Assembly (NCBI RefSeq): GCF_038066715.1
Contig: NZ_JBBUKT010000016.1
Coordinates: forward strand, 1-64,000
DNA length: 64,000 bases
Origin: Luteolibacter sp. Y139
Lineage (GTDB): Bacteria; Verrucomicrobiota; Verrucomicrobiia; Verrucomicrobiales; Akkermansiaceae
Reading direction: 5' to 3'
Shown here: positions 51,659-60,509 of the stretch, in pieces
Layout: the number at the start of each line of letters is the position of its first letter
Position numbering within the stretch: position 1 is the first letter of the stretch
The notes under the pieces: generated by a model
What the model saw: only the letters and a program-made list of their open reading frames with translations
What the model was told of the DNA's origin: nothing
Database searches by the model: none
Made by a program: the position numbers and the translations under genes

Positions 51659-53650
51659 ATGAGGGAAAACAGGATATCAAACGGTGGCGTGAGAGCTTCC
51701 TCCCTCTTGATCGGCCTGACCGCCCTACCAGTCATTGCCTTCGCGGCTCCGAATCCGGGCTTACCGGGTACCTGTCTCTACCTGCTCAGTGACACCAATC
51801 AGCTGGCCACCCTGAGCGACTCCGCCCCGACGCAGACCTCTCCGCCCGTGGCGATCACCAACCTGACTGTCGGCGACAGCCTGGTCGCCATCGACGTCCG
51901 GCCGATCAACCAGCAGCTCTACGGCTTGGGGGTGAATACCACCAACGACACCATCCAGCTCTACTGCATCTCCGCCGTCACCGGCTTTGCCACCGCAGTG
52001 GGCAGCGCGAATGGCATGACGGACACCTCCGCCGTCAAGATCCAGCTCGATTCCGCCCGCTACGGCATGGATTTCAATCCCGCCGCCGACCGGCTGCGGG
52101 TGGTGACCAGTTCCGGCCTGAATTTCCGGGTCAACCCGAGCACCGGAGCCTGCATCGATGGCGATGGCAATTCCGGCAACGGGGTCAATCCGGACAGTAC
52201 GATCAACGGCGGGACCACCACAGTCGGCGAGGTGGCCTATACGAACAATTTCCCCGACAATGGGAACATCACGACCCTCTACTCGATCGATCCGCTGACG
52301 GACTCGCTCTACATCCAGACCCCGCCCAACAACGGAACCCAGAACCTGATTGCTGGCGTCACGGTGGGAGGCATCCCGCTGAATTTCAATACCGTCTGCG
52401 GCTTCGACATCCCGGTGGGGGTGAATACGGCCATCTCCAATACCGCCGCGACCGGCTTCGCCTACGCCGTTTTGGACAGTGGAAGCCGCCGCCTCTACCG
52501 GATCAATCTTAGCAACGGCGACGCGACCCAGCTTTCAGTTCCCTCCGGCATTGCCATCCGCAGCTTGGCGGTGGCCACACAAGTGCCGGTGGCGATCGGC
52601 CTGACTGCCACCGGGAATCTCATCCGTTTCCGCCGGAACACTCCCACCACGACCACCACCCAGGCGCTGAACCTTGCCGCCTTGGCGGCGAACGAGACCC
52701 TGGTGGGCATCGACTACCGGCCTGCCACGGGCCAGCTCTATGGCGTGGCGGTCAACTCGACGAGTAACAATGCGAGCCTGTATCTGATCGATCCGATGAC
52801 GGGCGTTGCTAGCCTGGCGGCAGGAGCCGTTCAGGGCGGCATCCAGTTTGTCGATGCGGTCGGAGCGGTGGTTGCCATGCCGCCGGCCTCCGATGGGTAC
52901 GGCATGGATTTCAATCCGACGGTGGACCGGCTGCGCGTCACCAGTGGCAATGCCGGTGGAGCGGGAATCAATTTCCGGGTGAATCCTAACACCGGTGCCG
53001 CGGTGGATGGAAATCTTGGCACCGGCGGCACGCCTACCGGCACCAATACCGATGGTCCGCTCAATGGCCTCTCCACGGGCGCGACTTCCTGCGCCTTCAC
53101 GAATTCCTTCGGCCAGCCGCTCAGCGGCGGAACCACCACTCTCTACGCCCTCGATCCCGCCACGGACTCGCTCTACATCATGAACCCGCAGAACAGCGGG
53201 ACCCTGACCTCGGGCAATCTCGTGAAGCTGAACGGAGCGCCCTTGGATTTCACCGCAGCCTCCGGCTTCGACATCACGCAGGAAGGGGCAAGGAACACGG
53301 TCTCCAATGTCGCATCCCCGGGCGATGGCTGGGCCGCCCTCACCGTGGGTGGCGTGACGAAGCTCTACCGGATCAACCTGAGGACCGGGGCGGCCACCGC
53401 GGCTGGGAACATCGGCGCCGGCACCACCGTGCTGGTCGGTCTTGCCGTCGCGGGTGAGGGGGGCCCGGGTTATGCCCCGTTCACTTGGAATTCCGCCATT
53501 GCTGCCGCCTGCCAGATCGAAACCAGCACGGACTTGGCAAATTGGCAGCCCTTTGGCGGCACGGTGACCACTACCGCCACGACCACCACGGTCCCGGTGC
53601 CATTTTACGACGGCGAGCGCCGCCGCTTCTGGCGGGCGGTCACGCCATAG
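51659..53650 (+). CDS. Exported protein with two DUF4394 domains
   Basis: 663 residues. Signal peptide about 1-27 (LLIGLTALPVIAFA). Two homologous halves share the same sequence of blocks: LVAIDVRPINQQLYGLGVN...YGMDFNPAADRLRVV...NFRVNPSTGACIDGD (about 70-180) and LVGIDYRPATGQLYGVAVN...YGMDFNPTVDRLRVTS...NFRVNPNTGAAVDGN (about 350-460). DUF4394 is a beta-propeller-like domain of unknown function. The C-terminal 60 residues carry a short fibronectin/YHYH-like tail with IETSTDLANWQPFGGTVTT, a Planctobacteria exported-protein ending. Confidence 0.85.
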   Translation: MRENRISNGGVRASSLLIGLTALPVIAFAAPNPGLPGTCLYLLSDTNQLATLSDSAPTQTSPPVAITNLTVGDSLVAIDVRPINQQLYGLGVNTTNDTIQLYCISAVTGFATAVGSANGMTDTSAVKIQLDSARYGMDFNPAADRLRVVTSSGLNFRVNPSTGACIDGDGNSGNGVNPDSTINGGTTTVGEVAYTNNFPDNGNITTLYSIDPLTDSLYIQTPPNNGTQNLIAGVTVGGIPLNFNTVCGFDIPVGVNTAISNTAATGFAYAVLDSGSRRLYRINLSNGDATQLSVPSGIAIRSLAVATQVPVAIGLTATGNLIRFRRNTPTTTTTQALNLAALAANETLVGIDYRPATGQLYGVAVNSTSNNASLYLIDPMTGVASLAAGAVQGGIQFVDAVGAVVAMPPASDGYGMDFNPTVDRLRVTSGNAGGAGINFRVNPNTGAAVDGNLGTGGTPTGTNTDGPLNGLSTGATSCAFTNSFGQPLSGGTTTLYALDPATDSLYIMNPQNSGTLTSGNLVKLNGAPLDFTAASGFDITQEGARNTVSNVASPGDGWAALTVGGVTKLYRINLRTGAATAAGNIGAGTTVLVGLAVAGEGGPGYAPFTWNSAIAAACQIETSTDLANWQPFGGTVTTTATTTTVPVPFYDGERRRFWRAVTP

Positions 53651-53661
53651 GATTCACGCCC

Positions 53662-54093
53662 TTACTTCAGCTTGCCGAGGTCCACGAAGGACTTCGGCTG
53701 GATTTGATAGGCCCCGCCGACCCGGGCTCCGCCGCCGATCACTACCCAGAGGGCGATTTTCCCCAGGTTTTCCCGGCTGGTGGCGAAGCTGACGAGGACC
53801 CTGCCGTCCTTGGTCCGCTCCTCCTTCAACTCGAGCACGGCCAACATCTTGCCGTCGTCCTCCTGCATCCTGAAGTCGACCCGCCGGTAGTCCTTGAACT
53901 TTCCCTCCGCGGGAAACTCGAACTCCACCCTCACGTCCTCCGGCCCGGCGGGCAGGGCCCGGACCTCGAATTTCCATTCCTTGGCCTCCTCGGCGGTGAC
54001 TTCGTGGATCGAAATCATCGCGAAACAGGGTGAATTCATCAGGCCCAGAGCAAGCGCGGCCATCAGAAGCGCCTTGTGGAGTGTGGTCTTCAT
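53662..54093 (-). CDS. Small exported beta-rich hypothetical protein
   Basis: 143 residues. Signal peptide about 1-25 (ending SPCFA). The rest is a beta-sandwich-like pattern: EWKFEVRALPAGPEDVRVEF, FKDYRRVDFRMQEDDGKMLA, VSFATSRENLGKIALWVVIGGG. No known family. Convergent with the DUF4394 gene (11-base gap) and divergent from the TraB-like gene by 126 bases. Predicted periplasmic. Confidence 0.65.
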   Translation of the reverse strand: MKTTLHKALLMAALALGLMNSPCFAMISIHEVTAEEAKEWKFEVRALPAGPEDVRVEFEFPAEGKFKDYRRVDFRMQEDDGKMLAVLELKEERTKDGRVLVSFATSRENLGKIALWVVIGGGARVGGAYQIQPKSFVDLGKLK

Positions 54094-54219
54094 GGAGAAT
54101 CAGACACGCGGCGGGGGGAATGCTTGGAGTTTTTTCCGGGCGGGCGGGTGCCGGCCGTCAATTTCTCCTGCACGATCCTCCTTCCGCGCGGCGCTATCTC
54201 GCGTAAGCTCGTCCAACCG

Positions 54220-55128
54220 ATGAAAAAGCGCCTGTTTCTCCTCGCCACCTGCCTGTTCACAGGCCTCCGCGCCGAGCCCGCCCCGGTCGAGGCTGCGGTG
54301 GAAGCGCCGGAATTCATCCGAGTGGAGGAGACCGCGACCGCCACCCAGCTTCAGACCGCCGTCACCCGTTACACCAAGGGCGGGGTTACCCTTGAACTGG
54401 TCGGGGCCGTCCACATCGCGGACAAGAAATACTACGAGGGCCTGAACACCCGCTTCACCGGCTACGACGCCGTGCTTTTCGAAGGCATCGGTTCCCCGCC
54501 GCCGCCACCCGCTGCCGGCGCTCCGGAGGCAGCGCCTGCGGAACCCGCCGAAGAGAAAGAGGAAATCCCCGCAGAGGAGGAGAAACCGGCGGCTCCGAAA
54601 AAGCCCGGCAAGCTGGACGGCTTGCATGCGGCCTACGAGTCCGGCGCGGATTGGCTGGGGCTGGCCTACCAGATGAAGGAAATCGACTACAAGAAGGCGA
54701 ACTTCGTTCACGCTGACCTGACCGTCGAGGAGTTCACCGAGCTCCAGGCGGAGCGGAAGGAGTCGCTCCTCGGCTTCGTCCTCAAGGCCGGTCTCCAGCA
54801 GCCGACCAAGCCCATCAAGGAGCCCAGCACCATCCGGCTACTCACCTCGATCGTCCGCCGTGACAAAAACGGTATGAAGCGCGAACTCGTCCACACCCTC
54901 GGCGCGGGAGACGATCAGATCGCCGCGATCGCAGGGGACAGCGTCATCGTTTCCGACCGCAACGCCAAGTGCCTGCAAGTCCTCGACCAGGAGGTACAGG
55001 CCGGGAAGAAGAAGCTCGGGATCTTCTACGGCGCCGCGCACTACCCCGACATGGAGAAGCGCCTGCTGGCCGCCGGTTGGCAAAAGACCGGCCAAGAGTG
55101 GCTGGCGGCGTGGGATATCGCGAAGTGA
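54220..55128 (+). CDS. TraB/GumN-like exported protein
   Basis: 302 residues. Signal peptide about 1-18 (ending LRA). TLELVGAVHIADKKYYEGLN and YDAVLFEGIG form the GxHxxD/E block at the start of the TraB/PrgY fold. An unusual Pro/Ala/Glu insertion (about 90-127, PPPPPAAG, EEKEEIPAEEEKPAAP) follows. The late LGIFYGAAHYPDMEKRLLAAG contains the second GxxH motif. The fold is thought metalloprotease-like, but the activity is unproven. Followed by palindromic repeats at 55149. Confidence 0.78.
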   Translation: MKKRLFLLATCLFTGLRAEPAPVEAAVEAPEFIRVEETATATQLQTAVTRYTKGGVTLELVGAVHIADKKYYEGLNTRFTGYDAVLFEGIGSPPPPPAAGAPEAAPAEPAEEKEEIPAEEEKPAAPKKPGKLDGLHAAYESGADWLGLAYQMKEIDYKKANFVHADLTVEEFTELQAERKESLLGFVLKAGLQQPTKPIKEPSTIRLLTSIVRRDKNGMKRELVHTLGAGDDQIAAIAGDSVIVSDRNAKCLQVLDQEVQAGKKKLGIFYGAAHYPDMEKRLLAAGWQKTGQEWLAAWDIAK

Positions 55129-55148
55129 GGGAGCGCTTTCGCTCTAGT

Positions 55149-55243
55149 CACCCCGGAGGGGTGTCAGCGAGTAGCCGGGTAAGCGAGGAACGAGTGCCAT
55201 CCCCCGATGGCGGAGAGCGGGAAAGGAACCCCGGATGGGGTTC
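55149..55243. repeat. REP-like block with ACCCCGGAGGGGT and AACCCCGGATGGGGTT
   Basis: Two palindromes: CACCCCGGAGGGGTG (55149-55163) and GAACCCCGGATGGGGTTC (55226-55243), joined by TCAGCGAGTAGCCGGGTAAG and further GC-rich sequence. Similar ACCCCGGAGGGGT units are common dispersed repeats in Verrucomicrobia and Planctomycetes. It lies between two convergent genes (55128 and 55334). Possible transcription terminator or DNA-structure element. Confidence 0.72.
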
Positions 55244-55333
55244 TAGCTGGGCTCGAAGAACGGACGCGGTTTGCCTGATTGGTTCGGACCGAAGGGCGGC
55301 ACCAACCGCCCGCTGTGCGGGCTCGACCACCGG

Positions 55334-55819
55334 CTACTCGCTGGAATCCTTCCGGAATTTGCCGAGGAGGCCATGGGAGTTCGGCAGCACGGGGGTTACG
55401 CGCCTGTGGGTTTGGAACTGTCTCCAAAAAACCAAAGCTCCCGCCCAGAAGAAGGAGTAGGTCAGCACGGACAACCACAGAGGAACGTAGAACTCGTGAA
55501 TCCGCCGGTAGCCCGTTTCCTCAAGCTCGTAGCCGAAATGTGCTGAAAGCCAGTATAATGGACGGTTGGAGGCCTGTCGGAACATCCCCGTCTCTTCTGC
55601 TTCAAGATGCCATTCGGAATCAGGATCGTATTCCCAGGCGATCATCAAGCACCCCTCATCGAAGAAGAAAGCAACCGCGGGGTTCGAGTCATTGACGCCA
55701 TTGTCGAACCGCACCATTTGGGTTCCAGACCTCCACCAGCCCCACATCAAAAACACCAGTCCCGGCACCCCTAGCCAGAACAGCCGGGAGCGATACCAAG
55801 GTCGAATCCGGTCTTCCAC
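55334..55819 (-). CDS. Two-helix membrane protein, RPWYRSRLFW family, distant copy
   Basis: 161 residues from GTG 55819: MEDRIRPWYRSRLFWLGVPG starts with the exact signature of the array at 1033-3854, 52 kb away. Helix 1 (about 12-28), outside domain with GVNDSNPAVAFFFDEGCLMI, helix 2 (about 117-136), and a basic tail. The ATG at 55915 would add 32 unmatched residues that overlap the lpdA start, so GTG is preferred by alignment. Divergent from lpdA (94-bp gap). Function unknown; shows that the family is spread beyond the mnmG region. Confidence 0.75.
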   Translation of the reverse strand: MEDRIRPWYRSRLFWLGVPGLVFLMWGWWRSGTQMVRFDNGVNDSNPAVAFFFDEGCLMIAWEYDPDSEWHLEAEETGMFRQASNRPLYWLSAHFGYELEETGYRRIHEFYVPLWLSVLTYSFFWAGALVFWRQFQTHRRVTPVLPNSHGLLGKFRKDSSE

Positions 55820-55913
55820 CCGCTCAAAATGGCCCCGGCCCTTCCCCTTTGACAATCCGGGAACCCCCGACCACCCTCCGCGCGAACTTCCTATCGCATA
55901 ACGCACTCCCACC

Positions 55914-57302
55914 ATGGCCTACGATCTTATCGTCATCGGTGGCGGCCCGGCCGGCTACGTCGCCGCCATCCGCGCCGCCCAACTCGGCAAAAAAGTCGCC
56001 TGCGTCGAGGCTGACCGCGCCGGCGGTACCTGCTTGAACTGGGGCTGCATCCCGACCAAGGCCCTACTCAAGAACGCGGAGCTTTTCCACACGCTCTCGC
56101 ACCGCGCCAAGGAGTTCGGCTTCTCCTTCGACAATCTCCAGTACGACTGGTCCGCCGTGATCGGCCGCTCGCGCACCGTTTCCAACAAGCTCGCCGGTGG
56201 CATCGAGTTCCTCTTCAAGAAGAACAAGGTCGACTACATCCGCGGCTTCGGCGCGATCACCGCCCCGGGCAAGGTGGAAGTCACCGCCGCCGATGGCTCG
56301 AAGAGCTCGGTCGAGGCGACGAACATCATCATCGCCACCGGCGCCAAGTCCCGCCCGCTGCCGCCGCTGCCCTTCAATGGCACCACGGTCATCGGCTCCA
56401 AGGAGGCCATGGTCCTCGAGAAGCAGCCGAAGAGCATGATCATCATCGGCGCCGGTGCCATCGGCGTGGAGTTCGCGTATATCTACAATTCCTTCGGCAC
56501 CAAGGTGACCGTCGTCGAAATGCTGCCGCGCCTGGTGCCGGTGGAAGACGACGAGGTCGGCGACGCGCTTGAGAAGTCCTTCACCAAGCAGGGCATCCGC
56601 TGCCTCGTGAACCACAAGATCACCAAGACCGAGGACAAGGGCACCCATGTCGAGGTCACGGTCGAAGGCGCGAAGGAAACCGGCACGCTTTCCGCAGACG
56701 TGGTGCTCGTCGCCATCGGCGTGCTGCCGGTGCTGACCGGTCCCGGCGGCCTCCAGCCTGAGCTCACGGATCGTGGCTTCATCAAGGTGGGCGACCGCTA
56801 CGAGACCTCGATTCCCGGCGTGTATGCCATCGGTGACGTCAGCGGCCCGCCGTTGCTCGCGCACACCGCATCCTTCGAGGCCATTCAGTGCGTCGAGGGC
56901 CTTTACGTCGACGGCCACACCCCGCGCAAGGTCACCGTTTTCCCGGGCTGCACCTACTGCCACCCGCAGGTCGCCTCCGTCGGCAAGACCGAGCGCGCGC
57001 TGAAGGAAGAAGGCGTCGAGTACACCGTCGGCAAGATTCCCTTCGTCGCGATTGGCAAGGCCATCGCTTCCGGCGAGCCGGACGGCTTCGCCAAGCTGCT
57101 CTACGGCAAGAAGCACGGCGAGCTGCTCGGCGCGCACATCATCGGTGAGAATGCCACCGAGCTCATCGCCGAGATGGGTCTGGCGCTCGATCAGGAACTC
57201 ACCGCCGAGGAAATCCACGCGACCATCCACGCTCACCCGACCATGAGCGAGGTGATCCATGAGGCGACCCTCGCCGCCGAAGGCCACGCGATTCACTTCT
57301 AA
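55914..57302 (+). CDS. lpdA: Dihydrolipoyl dehydrogenase (E3)
   Basis: 462 residues; reoxidises the lipoyl group of PDH and 2-oxoacid dehydrogenases with NAD. FAD motif GGGPAGYVAA (about 9-18), redox-active disulphide GGTCLNWGCIPTKAL (C42, C47 approx.), second Rossmann GAGAIGVEFAYIYNSFG, GYAIGD-type block VYAIGDVSG, and C-terminal His-Glu in AHPTMSEVIHEA. It is not next to pdhABC (about 44 kb away), so it may be shared among complexes. Ends in a TCTAACA word; terminator 47 bases on. Confidence 0.96.
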   Translation: MAYDLIVIGGGPAGYVAAIRAAQLGKKVACVEADRAGGTCLNWGCIPTKALLKNAELFHTLSHRAKEFGFSFDNLQYDWSAVIGRSRTVSNKLAGGIEFLFKKNKVDYIRGFGAITAPGKVEVTAADGSKSSVEATNIIIATGAKSRPLPPLPFNGTTVIGSKEAMVLEKQPKSMIIIGAGAIGVEFAYIYNSFGTKVTVVEMLPRLVPVEDDEVGDALEKSFTKQGIRCLVNHKITKTEDKGTHVEVTVEGAKETGTLSADVVLVAIGVLPVLTGPGGLQPELTDRGFIKVGDRYETSIPGVYAIGDVSGPPLLAHTASFEAIQCVEGLYVDGHTPRKVTVFPGCTYCHPQVASVGKTERALKEEGVEYTVGKIPFVAIGKAIASGEPDGFAKLLYGKKHGELLGAHIIGENATELIAEMGLALDQELTAEEIHATIHAHPTMSEVIHEATLAAEGHAIHF

Positions 57303-57348
57303 CAAAGTGGTCCGCACACTCCGTGCGCGGCTTCAGCTCCACTTCATC

Positions 57349-57384
57349 AAAAAGCCGCTTCGGAATTCCGGGGCGGCTTTTTTC
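57349..57384 (+). terminator. Bidirectional terminator after lpdA
   Basis: AAAAAGCCGC (57349-57358) pairs with GCGGCTTTTT (57373-57382), then TCG. A-run and T-run on both sides; the convergent LamG gene ends at 57397. Confidence 0.88.
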
Positions 57385-57396
57385 GTGCCCGGCGAC

Positions 57397-60348
57397 CTAC
57401 CAATTCGCCGTGTAAAACCGCCGCGTCAGGTTGGTGGAACCGGTGTCCACGAACTGATAGGCACCCGTTTCATCCGCAGTCGTTTCGCCGAGTGTCGTCA
57501 TCGGCAGCGTCAGATCGGTCGTGGCACGGATGGTGACCAGAGCATGGGGGAGGGTGATTCCTTGGATTACGAAGTGGCCATTCGGCTGGCGGTTCACCGC
57601 ATCGACTTGGACCAGCGGGACTAGCGGCGACTTTGGCTGGAGCACCATGAACGCTGGTGCGCTGCCGGGGGCGAGGACTGCAAAAGGTGTGGCCACCCCG
57701 GACGGATCGATCTTCGTGATGGTGTCATCACCCGCGTTGCAGACGAAGCGGTTGCCGGCGAAGTCGATCTGCACGTCGCGGGGACCATTGAGACCGGCAC
57801 TTGCCTCGGCAATGATGGAGCCGGTGCCGGTGGCGTCCGTCTCCACCAGACGATGACCGGTAGTGCTGGTGACCTGCGGGTTCCCGAAGGAAGTGATGGC
57901 CAGACCGGCGGGACTTGCCAGCAGGGGTGAAGAGGATTCGACCGACCATGTAGACGTGTCGTATTTCGTGACCAGATGGCTGCCGCTGTTAGAGACCAGC
58001 AGGTTTCCCCGGTCATCGAAGACGAGGCCGGTGGGATGATTCAAGGCAGCCAGCCCACCGGGCACCGCTCCGAGCGGCAGGCCGGCCGAATCGAAGACTT
58101 CCACGGCGTTCTGCGAGCTGCTCACCACATGCAGATTGCCAGTGCCATCGAAGGCGAGACCTTGCGGATCGATCACGGAGGCAAAGGACGAGAAGCCACC
58201 CGTGGTTGGGAACTTGAGGATCCGGCCTGCTCCGTTTTCCGCCAGGAAGAGCGAGCCGGCGGCATCGATGGCGAGGCCACGCGGATTGGCGAGCCCGGTG
58301 ACGATGGGCACGCCGTTGCCGGTGGCATCGAGTTTCGAGATCGTCCCGCTACCGGCATTGGCCACGTAGAGCGCGAAGGTTTTCCGCTGGGCCCCTTGAT
58401 AGATGCCCGCGATTTCCTGGGCGCTCAGCGCGCGATGGACGATCTGGAACTCATCGATGCGCCCAGCCTGGTTGGGAAAGCCGGGCGAGTATCCGAGCGA
58501 CAGCGGACCTTGGACCGACGGCACCGGCGCGGATTGAATTTGGTCCCCGCCGACCTGCACGCCATCGACATAGAAGCGGAACGTGCTGCCGCTGCGGGTG
58601 ACGGCGAGGTGGTACCAACGCTGGATGACGGGCACTACCGGATAGACCCCGGCATTGTTTCCTCCGGGCATCTGGAACTGGAGGGTGAAACCATTGAAAA
58701 GGAAGCGCCAACCCAAGCTGCCGCCGGGTTGCTCGTGGGCGGCGATGATCTGATACGAATCGCCCGCGAAGAAGCGGACCCACGTGGCGATGGTGAATTG
58801 CTCGCTGCCGAAATTCCACGCCGGGTCGTGGGGGATCTGGATGCCGGCCTGAGCCCCGTAGAGATCGAAGGCTTGCCCCACCACTCCGGGAGCAAAGGTG
58901 ACGCCACTTGTTAGAGTCGCCACCCGGCCTTCTTGCAGATCGACGGCGGTGCGGTCGCCCGTCCACCAGGCGAGCAGATTGACCGGGGGCTCGACGACCG
59001 GGCGGCTCTTGCACTTGCCGTTCTCCCTCGCCTGATAGATGCCCGAGATCTCGGGAAGCGTGAGCGCGCGGGCGTACATCGCGACTTCATCGATCAAGCC
59101 GGCGAAGTGGCGCGGCGTGACGTTGTCGCTTTGACGACCGATCATCACCGGCACGTCGGAGGCCTGGATTGGCAGCCCGGTATCCGACTGGGCGACGGGC
59201 AGGCCATTCACGAAGATCGCGAAGACACCGGTCGCATTCTCATAGGCCACCGCGACGTGGGCCCATTGATTGAGTGGAAGGGTGCCGCCCTGGAGACTCA
59301 TTTCCGCACCGACGCTCGTCGGATTGATCATCGCGCGGAGCTGGAGCGTGCCGCCGTTGTTGATGAGATACAGGCCGTAGGCGTCACCGGAGGAATTCTT
59401 CGCGGGATTGTTGTTCCACTTGGTGACGATCGCTTCCATCTGGCCATTCGCAGGCAAGGCAGACGGCTTTACCCACGCTTCGATGGTCAATGCACCCGCC
59501 TTGAGCACGTTGGGATTGCCAAGCGCGACGTAAGCGGCGCTGCCATCGAGGGCGAAGGCGCGATTCACCAGCCCGGGAGCGAATCCCGCACCGCCGGCGA
59601 GGGTGGCGTCGGCATTGGCCTGTAGGTCGAGCGCATTTCCGTCCGCAGCCCACCAGCCGATGATGCCTGCCGGGCGTGCGACGCAGGGCGATGCGGCCGG
59701 CGGACCGCCGATGGTCAACGTGAAGTTCTGAACGGTGTCGCCGCCGTCGTTATGGGCGATGATTTGGTAGGTGTAGGTTCCATCAGTACCCGCAGCCGGC
59801 ACACCCTGGATCGAGCCGGAAGGACCATTGTCGGTGAAGTTGAGCCCCGTCGGCAGCGTCCCGCCGGTCAGGCTGACAGAGCCTGCTTCAGGATAGCCCC
59901 CCGCCGTCGTGACGGTGAACTGCGAGGGAACGCCCACGGTGAAGGAGGCATGGTCCGCGGAGGTGACTGAGGTCGGTTCAAAGACGTAGAGAGTGAACGG
60001 TTGGTCCGCCTGGGGATCCACCCCGTTGTAGGCGCTCAGGGCGAGCATGTACATCCCGCCGTCACCCGCAGCTCCTCCGGAAAAGGTGGCAGTGCCATTG
60101 CCCTGATCCGAGAAGGTGACGCCAGCCGGGAGGTCGCCGAAGCACGTGATGGACGGTGGCGGATAGCCGCCGGTTTGGACGGTGAATTCATTCGGGCTGC
60201 CCACCGTGAAAACGGCCTGCCCGTCGCTATTGAAGGACGGCGCCTGGGGCGGCTGGCCGGCCTGCACGGAGTGGGGAAGAAAACACGCCGCGGCGAAAAG
60301 AGACGCGGACACGAGACGCCGGAGCCGGGCGAGGGGCGCGGGATTCAT
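57397..60348 (-). CDS. Large exported LamG/NHL-repeat protein
   Basis: 983 residues. Signal peptide about 1-30. Two Ig-like putative domains (about 35-125 and 130-220), each with FTVG.P..FTV..GGYP. Two LamG (concanavalin-like) domains follow with GWWAADGNALDL and AWWTGDRTAVDL starts (about 230-440 and 450-640), each ending in (V)AMYARALTLPEISGIY or FQIVHRALSAQEIAGIY. Then 6-bladed NHL-like propeller repeats with ANPRGLAIDAAGSLFLAENG, IDPQGLAFDGTGNLHVVSS, LNHPTGLVFDDRGNLLVSNS. Short C-terminal domain. Likely a secreted carbohydrate-binding or adhesion protein. Confidence 0.83.
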   Translation of the reverse strand: MNPAPLARLRRLVSASLFAAACFLPHSVQAGQPPQAPSFNSDGQAVFTVGSPNEFTVQTGGYPPPSITCFGDLPAGVTFSDQGNGTATFSGGAAGDGGMYMLALSAYNGVDPQADQPFTLYVFEPTSVTSADHASFTVGVPSQFTVTTAGGYPEAGSVSLTGGTLPTGLNFTDNGPSGSIQGVPAAGTDGTYTYQIIAHNDGGDTVQNFTLTIGGPPAASPCVARPAGIIGWWAADGNALDLQANADATLAGGAGFAPGLVNRAFALDGSAAYVALGNPNVLKAGALTIEAWVKPSALPANGQMEAIVTKWNNNPAKNSSGDAYGLYLINNGGTLQLRAMINPTSVGAEMSLQGGTLPLNQWAHVAVAYENATGVFAIFVNGLPVAQSDTGLPIQASDVPVMIGRQSDNVTPRHFAGLIDEVAMYARALTLPEISGIYQARENGKCKSRPVVEPPVNLLAWWTGDRTAVDLQEGRVATLTSGVTFAPGVVGQAFDLYGAQAGIQIPHDPAWNFGSEQFTIATWVRFFAGDSYQIIAAHEQPGGSLGWRFLFNGFTLQFQMPGGNNAGVYPVVPVIQRWYHLAVTRSGSTFRFYVDGVQVGGDQIQSAPVPSVQGPLSLGYSPGFPNQAGRIDEFQIVHRALSAQEIAGIYQGAQRKTFALYVANAGSGTISKLDATGNGVPIVTGLANPRGLAIDAAGSLFLAENGAGRILKFPTTGGFSSFASVIDPQGLAFDGTGNLHVVSSSQNAVEVFDSAGLPLGAVPGGLAALNHPTGLVFDDRGNLLVSNSGSHLVTKYDTSTWSVESSSPLLASPAGLAITSFGNPQVTSTTGHRLVETDATGTGSIIAEASAGLNGPRDVQIDFAGNRFVCNAGDDTITKIDPSGVATPFAVLAPGSAPAFMVLQPKSPLVPLVQVDAVNRQPNGHFVIQGITLPHALVTIRATTDLTLPMTTLGETTADETGAYQFVDTGSTNLTRRFYTANW

Positions 60349-60509
60349 GGGAGGGGAGGGGTTGGGAAGCGCGAGATCGCGGAAAGATGCTCCGCGTTCT
60401 CACAGCATCACTTTGCCTCCGATCCACGCGATGGAACAAGGCGAAACGATGGGCAGTCTTCCTGTCACGCGACCATCGGAATTTGGAATCGGGTGAGCTG
60501 GCGGTCTTC

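Noticed and set aside
55820..55915. ATG start at 55915 for the distant membrane-family copy
   Set aside because: The extra 32 residues do not match the family and overlap the lpdA start; GTG 55819 places the RPWYRSRLFW motif as in the paralogs.
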